Assembly (NCBI GenBank): GCA_905212345.1
Contig: CAJMEC010000035.1
Location: 1 to 19,086, forward strand
Reading direction: 5' to 3'
DNA: 19,086 nt
Source of the DNA: an uncultured Sutterella sp.
GTDB taxonomy: Bacteria > Pseudomonadota > Gammaproteobacteria > Burkholderiales > Burkholderiaceae_F
The translations under genes were made by a program, and so were the position numbers. This document shows positions 6,349-13,494 of this stretch, piece after piece; within the stretch, counting starts at the first letter, position 1, and the number at the start of each line of letters is the position of its first letter. The notes below the pieces were generated by a model that was not told the origin of the DNA, did not search any database, and saw only the letters and a list, made by a program, of their open reading frames with translations.

Positions 6349-8320
6349 TGTCCAAACCTTTAGCGACAATTTCGGACAACTCTTCTATATCCATCCCAGA
6401 AAGTACTTTATCGTCACTCATAGCACTTTCAAACATTGTCAGACAATGCGGACAGCCGACAGCTACTGTTGAAGCAGAATGGCGCAAGTCTGTTAAACGA
6501 ATAAAGTTAATTTTTTTCGTTGAACTTTCCATCCACATTTGCCCACCACCGGCGCCGCAACACATAGCGTTTTTCCCTCTTTGCAAATTCTCAACACGGG
6601 TGATGCCGCCCACAGCATCCAAAATTTTTCTGGGTGTTCCCACACTATTGTTATACCTGGCCATATAACACGGATCATGGAAAACAACCTTTTCAGCTTG
6701 CTTGAGCTGCGGCTTAATACGCCCAGAGTCAATCAATCCCAAAATGAGTTGAGTGTGACTCACCACATCAAATTGTCCGCCCTCAAACTGCGGATACTCG
6801 TTCTTTAATGTATTGAAGCAATGTGGGCAGTGGGCCAAAATATGTTTGAATTGATACTTGTGTAAATTTTCAATATTTTCCTGAGCCGCCAGTTGGAAAG
6901 TGTATTCTTCACCGCTTCGTCTGGCGAAATCACCATGACAACGTTCCTCTTGCATAACAGCAAAAGAAACACCTGCAGCACGCAAGATTTTAACCATAGC
7001 TCGCGCAATTTTTTGTGCACGACGGTCATAAGAGGCCGAGCAGCCGACCCAATAAAGGTAATCAACTGGTTTGCCTTCAGTAGCAATAGGAACATCCAAT
7101 CCTTTTGCCCAATCCAAACGCGAAGCCGGATCCATACCCCAAGGATTGCCGACACTTTGAGTATTTTGCAGCGCCTTGGCTAAACCGACAGGAAATTCAC
7201 CCATTTCAAGCGCCAAGTGTCTTCGCATATCAACAATCGTTGAGGGTAAATCCAACCGTACTGGACAGGCTTGCATACATGCTCCGCACGTTGTGCAACT
7301 CCACAGAGCTTCCTTGCTGACAATGTCTCCTACAAGTTCCTTGTCATTAGGGTGATGCAAACGCTTCTTCAAGGATAAAACCAAAGCTTTGGGATCCAAA
7401 GGAGCCCCCGCACGCAAGGCCGGACAAACTTCTGAACAACGACCGCACTCAGTACAGGCGTCAAAGTCCAAACGTTGTTTCCAACTAAATTGATCAAAGT
7501 TGGAAATACCGAAAGATTCCTGTTCCTCAATATCTTCAATTTTTGACAGCTGTCCTTTTGGAGCGAGCTTTCGCCAATAAATATTGGTCGGCGCTTTAAA
7601 CATATGACCAAAAAAGGTGAACGGAATGAGCGCAACAAAAATCAAAGCCCCGGCCCCATGAACCAACCACCAGGTAAAGTGTGCCCCCTGAAGTTGATCA
7701 GGCGAAAACATTTTGAGAAAAACTAATGAAAAGGCATAACCAACAGGAGAGTAAATAGCCCATTCGGGTTGTTGAGCCGCTAAACGCAGTCCTTCAACCA
7801 CAAATCCGGTCAACACAATAATGGCTAAAGAGGTCAAAATCCAAGCAAAGCGCCAAGAGCGCTCTAATTTTTTCCCTTTAACCGCAAAACGTCTCCATGC
7901 CGCGACAGCCAAGCCAATCAATGTAAGAAGACCCGCTAGATCCAAAATAAATTTGTAGGCAAGATACAGATTACCCTTCAGTAAACGCACATCAAACAAA
8001 TAATGAGCGATATCCCAATCGAGAACCGCGGTCGCAGTTCCAAAAAAGAGAAAAATAAATCCCCAAAAGATAAAGAAGTGAATCAAACCGCTTGGCGTTT
8101 TTAATAAACGCCGATGCATGAAAGCATCACGCCAAACTCCCAACCACCTATCTTTCTTCTGGTCGGGAAGGTTCTGGGGACGACCGGCGCGCCAAAGGCG
8201 TACGCATTGGCAGATACCGATGATGCAAGCAACCGCCGCTATAAGCCCTACTACATATACACCAATCTCGGCCCAAAACGGAATGTTCCAAAATGCTGGA
8301 CGAATCGGCATTGATTCCAT
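6341..8320 (-). CDS. Membrane-bound iron-sulfur oxidoreductase, HdrD/EtfD-like with NarI-like heme domain
   Basis: A 659-residue fusion of a membrane cytochrome b domain and soluble iron-sulfur domains. Residues about 18-240 form five or six hydrophobic helices with histidines (H81, H106, H214, H221, H239) suited to heme b ligation. Two [4Fe-4S] motifs follow: cysteines 289/292/295/299 and 342/345/348/352. Then come two CCG domains: C427, C461, C498/C501, and C551, C587/C588, C623/C626. The second CCG motif is canonical (CCGAGGG). The first reads CHGDFARR, with histidine in place of the second cysteine. Relatives include HdrD, GlcF-like proteins and the EtfD protein that passes electrons from electron-transfer flavoprotein to quinone. 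An ETF-to-quinone role is an inference, since no etfAB is in the window. AGGAAA precedes the ATG by about 8 bases, and the gene starts 15 bases after hrpA in the same operon. Confidence 0.88.
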   Translation of the reverse strand: MESMPIRPAFWNIPFWAEIGVYVVGLIAAVACIIGICQCVRLWRAGRPQNLPDQKKDRWLGVWRDAFMHRRLLKTPSGLIHFFIFWGFIFLFFGTATAVLDWDIAHYLFDVRLLKGNLYLAYKFILDLAGLLTLIGLAVAAWRRFAVKGKKLERSWRFAWILTSLAIIVLTGFVVEGLRLAAQQPEWAIYSPVGYAFSLVFLKMFSPDQLQGAHFTWWLVHGAGALIFVALIPFTFFGHMFKAPTNIYWRKLAPKGQLSKIEDIEEQESFGISNFDQFSWKQRLDFDACTECGRCSEVCPALRAGAPLDPKALVLSLKKRLHHPNDKELVGDIVSKEALWSCTTCGACMQACPVRLDLPSTIVDMRRHLALEMGEFPVGLAKALQNTQSVGNPWGMDPASRLDWAKGLDVPIATEGKPVDYLYWVGCSASYDRRAQKIARAMVKILRAAGVSFAVMQEERCHGDFARRSGEEYTFQLAAQENIENLHKYQFKHILAHCPHCFNTLKNEYPQFEGGQFDVVSHTQLILGLIDSGRIKPQLKQAEKVVFHDPCYMARYNNSVGTPRKILDAVGGITRVENLQRGKNAMCCGAGGGQMWMESSTKKINFIRLTDLRHSASTVAVGCPHCLTMFESAMSDDKVLSGMDIEELSEIVAKGLDNV

Positions 8321-8335
8321 AACTTTGTTTTCCTG

Positions 8336-11300
8336 TTAGTACTTAATGGAAGACCACACCTTATCGAGCCGTTTAACACTGACGGGCATTGGCGTTCTTA
8401 ACTTTTGCGCAAATAACGACACCCTCAGCTCTTCGATCATCCATCTGAATTCTTCTAATCGATTATCCGCAACCCCTTTTCGTGAGGCCAATTCTCTTTC
8501 ATACATCGTGACAAAGCGAGAAATATCACGCATTTTTTGAGCATCTTTTTCTGGCTCATCACGTCTTTTTTCCAGACGTACCAGGATAGCTTGAAGGTAG
8601 CGCGGATAATGCGACAAATGCAGGTAACCAATTTTAAGCAAAAAATCCTTAAAAAACAGACTCTTTAATTGATGTTCAATATCCTCTAACACCCACTTGT
8701 CAGAACAAGACTTCAATTTTTTAATGACCAATGCCGTTTCGGAAATAATTTGGCTCAGAAGTCTAGAAATATCCTGGGCAATTAAATTCAACTTCCCTTT
8801 TGCCTCTTGACGTCTTGTCTCAAATTGCTCAGCATTGACAGGTAAAGGTCCTATCAGTGCACACTGATTCAAAGAAGCATCAATAACAGCTTCCCGCATC
8901 GTTTCGAAACTATCAAAAACGTCCGCCATGGGCTCAAGCATCGAGGCTTGCATTTGAACAGATTGCAATGGTTTTAAACTTTTTTCCAAGTAACGTATTT
9001 GTTCACGAAGTTGTAATTTGAAAAGACGCAACAACCCTTTTTGGTGTTGACGCGCAGCTTCATCCGGATTATCAAAAACTTCCAGTAGGCAGTAACTGTC
9101 ATGATCGACCAACGCCGGGTGCCCAATAAGAGACAGCCCCTTTCGTTTGATTTCCATAATGTCAGGCAACTCACCAAAGTCCCATTGAGTGATTTCCTGC
9201 TCACATTCATGTGAAATTTCACTGTCTTGTGCTGCCACTTGTTGGAAGGATTTTTGAGCTTGTCCTCCTAACTCCGATTTTAGAACAGCCAAATTTCTCC
9301 CCATTTCAATTTGTCTGCCATACTCATCGAGAACTTTGAAGTTCATCACTAAATGTGCAGGTAACTGCTCGGGCTTGAAGTCCTCCTGTCTCGGACGAAT
9401 AGCGCACTGTGACTCAATATCATCACAAAGAACCTGCAATAAGGGCTTAGTGCCGACAACATCGCCCACTCTTTGGGCAAAACCTTTCGCATATTCAGCT
9501 AAAGGCATGCAATGACGTCGATAGCGCTGAGGCAGACTCTTTAACAAAAGCTGAACTTTCTCTTTAAGCATTCCCGGCACAAGCCACTGCGTTTTAATCT
9601 CATCGACCAAATTAAGAGCGTAAAGTGGAACCGCGAGCGTCACCCCATCACGAGGACTACCGGGTTCAAAGTGATACGTCAGCGCCATGGATACGCCCTT
9701 CATATCTATTGCTTTCGGAAAATACTCCGTTGTGATGCCGCTTGCCTCATGACGCATCAGCTCATCACGGGATAAATAAAGCAATTTAGGATTTTCTTTT
9801 TCCGCTTTGCGTCTCCACTGTTCAAAAGTAACAGCACTGACAACCTCGTCCGGAATATGAGAGTCATAGAATTGAACAATCAGTTCATCATCAACCAAAA
9901 CATCCAGACGTCTGGCTTTGTGTTCTAAATTTCGAATTTCACGAACAAGCTGCTGGTTATGTTTGAAAAACGGCGCTTGTGTTTCAAACTCTCCATTAAC
10001 CAAGGCCTCTCTGATAAAAAGCTCTCGGCAAAGCGCAGGATCCTTATCGGTATAAGTTACTTTTCTTTGTCCGTAAACGGTCAACCCATAAACGGTTCCT
10101 TTTTCCATCGCCATAACCGCCCCGGCTTTTTTCTCCCAATGCGGCTCTGAGTAGCTTTTCTTAATCAGATGGGCGCCAACCTTTTCTATCCACTGCGGGT
10201 CTACATCGGCTACGGTTCGTGCGAAAAGCCTTGATGTTTCCACTAATTCCGCAGCCATTATCCAACGGCCGCACTTCTTTACTCTCGGTGAACCAGGCCA
10301 TATATAGAACTTAATACCCCGAGCTCCCATAAAAGGAGCCGCTTTAGGTTCGGCATCCGGAATTTTGTATCCTAAGTTTCCTAATAATCCGGAGAGCAAC
10401 GCTGTATGAACTTGTTCATAGCTTGCATCTTTATCGTTTAGCTGCCAACCTAATTCAGCGGTTAATTCCTTAAGTTGTCGGTAAACGTCACGCCATTCTC
10501 TTAGACGTCTGGGGCTTAAAAATTTGCGCCGAAATTCTTCGGTGAGTTTGCGATTGCTCTCCTTATGATCCATGGCATTTTGTACATAGCGCCACAATTT
10601 CACAAATGTTGAAAAATCGCTTTTGTCGTCAGCCATTGAGCGATGAACATTGTCGGCGGCTTCCTGCCGATCCAAGGGGCGTTCTCGAGGATCTTGAACG
10701 GAGAGAGCGCTCGCAATGATGAGTACTTCAGCCAGTGACCCATTTTCTTTTGCCGCCAAAAGCATTCGTGCAACTTTCGGGTCAACGGGAAGCTTGGCCA
10801 ATGCTCGTCCGATATCCGTTAACCGCTCACGTTCGTCTAAGGCATTTAATTCTTTCAGTAATGAAATTCCATCAACGATTGCCCGATTAGGCGGCGCTTG
10901 CACAAAGGGGAAGGCACGCACGTCACCTAATCTCAAAGCTTTCATTCGTAAAATAGCCGCCGCCAAATTCGTTCGCATGATTTCCGAATCCGTAAAGGCT
11001 GGGCGACGCGCAAAATCCTCTTCGCTGTACAAACGTATGCAAATCCCGTTGGCCACACGTCCACAACGGCCGGAACGCTGATTGGCTGATGCTTGACTGA
11101 CAGGTTCAACCAACAACTGGTCGACTTTGTTGCGATAGGAATAACGTTTGACTCGAGCCAATCCCGTATCGACAACATAGTGAATACCGGGAACTGTAAT
11201 GGAGGTTTCGGCCACATTGGTCGACAGAACGATGCGACGCTTTTCACTGGTCTTAAAAACTTTTTCTTGCTCTGCGGCTGATAGTCTCGCGTAAAGCGGA

Positions 11301-12268
11301 AGAATTTCAGTCGTTGGTGGTTGCGATCGAGTCAATGTTTCGGCAGCTTCTCGGATTTCTCGCTCACCGGGTAAAAATACCAAAATGTCTCCGGGACCTT
11401 CACGCGTCAACTCATCGCATGCATCCGAAATTGCATTCATCAAACTTTTATCATCCGTTTCGTCTTCATCTTCGGGCGCGCGATAACGGATTTCAACCGG
11501 ATAAGTACGACCTGAAATCGTCAAAACGGGCGCAGGCTGACCTTTTTCGTCCGAAAAATGCTTAGCAAAACGCTCACTGTCAATCGTTGCTGATGTGACA
11601 ATCACTTTAAGATCGGGGCGTTTTTTCAATAAGCCTTTCAAATAGCCGAGTAGAAAATCAATATTGATGCTTCGTTCATGCGCCTCATCAATAATGATCG
11701 TATCGTAAGCCTTTAAAAGAGGATCCCCTTGTGTTTCGGCAAGCAAAATGCCATCGGTCATGAGTTTAACCTTGGCGCCCGGGTCCGTACGATCAGTAAA
11801 ACGAATCTTAAAGCCCACCCATTGACCAAGATCGGTACCGGTTTCTTCAGCTAAACGTTTGGCAATAGAGGATGCCGCAATACGCCGAGGCTGTGTGTGA
11901 GCAATTTTCCCATTTCTTCCACGACCGGCTAACACACAAAGTTTAGGCAACTGAGTGGTTTTGCCGGAACCTGTTTCACCACAAAGAATCAGTACCCGAT
12001 TTTGTTTGATTGCTTCAATAATCTCTTGAGCTCTTTGAGAGACAGGAAGACCGGGCGCAGGTGTCAGACAAGCATGAACTCTGCTATTTTGCTTTGGCTT
12101 ATTTGAAGCAGAACTTTCATCGGTTTCTTTTTTCTCGGTACTTTTATTTTTTTCTTTACTTGGACGTGCCGCTTTGTTTTTTTCTGCCTCAAGTACCTGG
12201 GCCTGAGCCTGTTGTTTTCGCGCTTGCATCAAACCGCTCAATTGATCTCGTAAACTATTTCCACTCAC
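8336..12268 (-). CDS. hrpA: ATP-dependent RNA helicase HrpA
   Basis: Large DEAH-box RNA helicase, 1310 residues, close to the roughly 1300-residue E. coli HrpA, which acts in rescue of stalled or collided ribosomes. After a lysine/glutamate-rich N-terminal stretch (about 18-62), the Walker A motif GETGSGKT lies at 97-104, DEAH at 194-197, SAT at 226-228, and motif VI QRSGRCGR at 397-404. HA2 and OB-fold regions follow (roughly 460-720), then the long C-terminal region specific to HrpA (DUF3418-type, to about 1295). The start is a GTG at 12268 with AAGGA about 8 bases upstream; no better ATG is near. It is the first gene of the minus-strand operon that continues into the membrane oxidoreductase and GtrA protein, and is divergent from yggX. 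Confidence 0.97.
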   Translation of the reverse strand: MSGNSLRDQLSGLMQARKQQAQAQVLEAEKNKAARPSKEKNKSTEKKETDESSASNKPKQNSRVHACLTPAPGLPVSQRAQEIIEAIKQNRVLILCGETGSGKTTQLPKLCVLAGRGRNGKIAHTQPRRIAASSIAKRLAEETGTDLGQWVGFKIRFTDRTDPGAKVKLMTDGILLAETQGDPLLKAYDTIIIDEAHERSINIDFLLGYLKGLLKKRPDLKVIVTSATIDSERFAKHFSDEKGQPAPVLTISGRTYPVEIRYRAPEDEDETDDKSLMNAISDACDELTREGPGDILVFLPGEREIREAAETLTRSQPPTTEILPLYARLSAAEQEKVFKTSEKRRIVLSTNVAETSITVPGIHYVVDTGLARVKRYSYRNKVDQLLVEPVSQASANQRSGRCGRVANGICIRLYSEEDFARRPAFTDSEIMRTNLAAAILRMKALRLGDVRAFPFVQAPPNRAIVDGISLLKELNALDERERLTDIGRALAKLPVDPKVARMLLAAKENGSLAEVLIIASALSVQDPRERPLDRQEAADNVHRSMADDKSDFSTFVKLWRYVQNAMDHKESNRKLTEEFRRKFLSPRRLREWRDVYRQLKELTAELGWQLNDKDASYEQVHTALLSGLLGNLGYKIPDAEPKAAPFMGARGIKFYIWPGSPRVKKCGRWIMAAELVETSRLFARTVADVDPQWIEKVGAHLIKKSYSEPHWEKKAGAVMAMEKGTVYGLTVYGQRKVTYTDKDPALCRELFIREALVNGEFETQAPFFKHNQQLVREIRNLEHKARRLDVLVDDELIVQFYDSHIPDEVVSAVTFEQWRRKAEKENPKLLYLSRDELMRHEASGITTEYFPKAIDMKGVSMALTYHFEPGSPRDGVTLAVPLYALNLVDEIKTQWLVPGMLKEKVQLLLKSLPQRYRRHCMPLAEYAKGFAQRVGDVVGTKPLLQVLCDDIESQCAIRPRQEDFKPEQLPAHLVMNFKVLDEYGRQIEMGRNLAVLKSELGGQAQKSFQQVAAQDSEISHECEQEITQWDFGELPDIMEIKRKGLSLIGHPALVDHDSYCLLEVFDNPDEAARQHQKGLLRLFKLQLREQIRYLEKSLKPLQSVQMQASMLEPMADVFDSFETMREAVIDASLNQCALIGPLPVNAEQFETRRQEAKGKLNLIAQDISRLLSQIISETALVIKKLKSCSDKWVLEDIEHQLKSLFFKDFLLKIGYLHLSHYPRYLQAILVRLEKRRDEPEKDAQKMRDISRFVTMYERELASRKGVADNRLEEFRWMIEELRVSLFAQKLRTPMPVSVKRLDKVWSSIKY

Positions 12269-12303
12269 TCTTTCTTCCTTAAGATTCTTTTCTCACCTAA
12301 AGC

Positions 12304-12332
12304 AAGACAAATTCATAGCGAATTCTTACAAT
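12304..12332 (+). promoter_or_regulatory. Candidate sigma-70 promoter of yggX
   Basis: AAGACA (12304-12309, four of six matches to TTGACA) is separated by 17 bp from TACAAT (12327-12332, five of six matches to TATAAT). It lies in the 103-base divergent gap between hrpA and yggX and would start transcription about 30 bases before the yggX ATG. No equally good promoter for hrpA is evident on the other strand. Confidence 0.45.
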
Positions 12333-12371
12333 AAACGGCAGTTTTACTTAACTTTTGGGGAGACATTCAGT

Positions 12372-12641
12372 ATGACTCGCATGGTCCACTGTCTCAAACT
12401 TAACAAAGAAGCCGAAGGCTTAGACTTCGCACCGCTGCCCGGCCCTCTCGGTCAGAAGGTTTATGAAAACATTTCCAAAGAGGCTTGGAATGAGTGGATT
12501 CGTCTGCAAACCATGATGGTAAACGAATACCAACTCAACCTGGCCGACCCAGAGGCAAGAAAGCATCTTCTTACTCAGATGCAAAAATACTTATTCGGCG
12601 ATGGTGTGGAAGCTGTTCCCAACTACACGCCTCCGAAATAA
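12372..12641 (+). CDS. yggX: YggX-family protein (oxidative damage protection, probable Fe(II) trafficking)
   Basis: Small cytoplasmic protein of 89 residues, matching the usual 90-residue size of YggX. Family marks are the N-terminal MTRMVHC with the conserved cysteine at residue 7, the EAEGLDF turn, PGPLGQKVYENISKEAW, and TMMVNEYQLNLADPEARK, ending in a NYTPP tail. In enterics the family protects iron-sulfur clusters against superoxide and is thought to buffer ferrous iron. GGGGAGA (12357-12363) is a very strong ribosome site 8 bases before the ATG. It is transcribed alone from the hrpA-divergent region and is followed by a hairpin shared with convergent rpiA. Confidence 0.97.
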   Translation: MTRMVHCLKLNKEAEGLDFAPLPGPLGQKVYENISKEAWNEWIRLQTMMVNEYQLNLADPEARKHLLTQMQKYLFGDGVEAVPNYTPPK

Positions 12642-12646
12642 TGTTC

Positions 12647-12670
12647 TTCGGGCACCAAACGGTGCCCGAA
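12647..12670. terminator. Hairpin between convergent yggX and rpiA
   Basis: A perfect 10-bp stem (TTCGGGCACC at 12647-12656 with GGTGCCCGAA at 12661-12670) has the 4-base loop AAAC. It nearly fills the 32-base space between the two stop codons. Neither side has a T-run, so it may act as a bidirectional terminator or as a 3'-end RNA stabiliser for both transcripts. Confidence 0.7.
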
Positions 12671-12673
12671 TCA

Positions 12674-13330
12674 TTAAGGCGTCAAGGTTTTAACACCTTC
12701 TTTTGTTCCTAAAAGCAAAACATCCGCGCCTCGTTTGGCAAATAAGCCAACCGTCACAACACCGACAATTTGATTGAGTTTTTCCTCCCAGTGAACCGGA
12801 TCGTCAATCGCCCATCCGTGAACATCAAGGATTTTGTTTCCGTTATCCGTTGTGAAATCTCTGAGCACCGGCCGGCCGCCCAATTTTTCAATCTCTCTGG
12901 CAACCGCATTGACAGCCATCGGTATCACTTCAATCGGCAACGGAAACTTACCTAGAACATCAACCTTTTTTGACTCATCGGCAATGCACACAAAGCGATC
13001 TGAAACCATGGCGACAATCTTTTCCCTGGTGAGCGCTCCGCCGCCCCCTTTGATCATGGCAAAATGCGGATCAATTTCATCAGCCCCGTCGACATAAACA
13101 CTAATTGTTTCCACCTCATTGAGGTCAAGGACCTTAAAACCATAGGCCTGCAGTTTATTGGTTGAACGCACGCTGCTTGAAACGCAGGCCGGCACCGAAA
13201 TGCCGCTTTCTTTGAGCGCATCGATAAAACAATCAACGGTAGATCCCGTTCCGACCCCCAGAATTTCGCCGGGCTTTACATATTGCAATGCAGCCTGTCC
13301 GACGGCTTTTTTAAGTTCCTGCTGATCCAT
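12674..13330 (-). CDS. rpiA: Ribose-5-phosphate isomerase A
   Basis: Interconverts ribose 5-phosphate and ribulose 5-phosphate in the non-oxidative pentose phosphate pathway; 218 residues, almost the E. coli length of 219. The phosphate-binding GVGTGST loop is at residues 25-31, DGADEID at 81-87 supplies D81 and D84, and KGGGGALTREK at 94-104 supplies K94 and the catalytic base E103. These positions coincide with the numbering known for E. coli RpiA. The ATG at 13330 is preceded by AGAGGT at suitable spacing. It is divergent from the sensor kinase gene and convergent with yggX. Confidence 0.98.
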   Translation of the reverse strand: MDQQELKKAVGQAALQYVKPGEILGVGTGSTVDCFIDALKESGISVPACVSSSVRSTNKLQAYGFKVLDLNEVETISVYVDGADEIDPHFAMIKGGGGALTREKIVAMVSDRFVCIADESKKVDVLGKFPLPIEVIPMAVNAVAREIEKLGGRPVLRDFTTDNGNKILDVHGWAIDDPVHWEEKLNQIVGVVTVGLFAKRGADVLLLGTKEGVKTLTP

Positions 13331-13372
13331 AACGACCTCTTGAAAATCAATATTTCAACAACACAGATTTTA

Positions 13373-13388
13373 AATGACAGCTATCATT
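13373..13388. promoter_or_regulatory. 16-bp near-perfect palindrome, candidate operator
   Basis: AATGACAGCTATCATT reads the same on both strands at 14 of 16 bases. It lies in the divergent space between rpiA (start 13330) and the sensor kinase (start 13495). The size and symmetry fit a dimeric DNA-binding protein such as the adjacent LuxR-type response regulator, but no match to a known site is claimed. Confidence 0.35.
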
Positions 13389-13483
13389 CGGTGTTAGAAC
13401 TTTTTTTGTTTTAAATACTGTGGAAAGAGCGACCCCTATTTTTGCCGTCGAGACTTTCAAAAGCCTAGGCGACAAGACATTTC

Positions 13484-13487
13484 GAGG
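13484..13487 (+). promoter_or_regulatory. Ribosome binding site that sets the sensor kinase start
   Basis: GAGG lies 7 bases before ATG 13495. The earlier in-frame GTG at 13420 is preceded only by an AT-rich run with no purine-rich site, so the ATG is the more likely start. Confidence 0.65.
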
Positions 13488-13494
13488 ACAAAGC

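Noticed and set aside
10716..11081. 121-codon plus-strand frame opposite hrpA
   Set aside because: It mirrors the conserved helicase core on the opposite strand and shows no protein family character.
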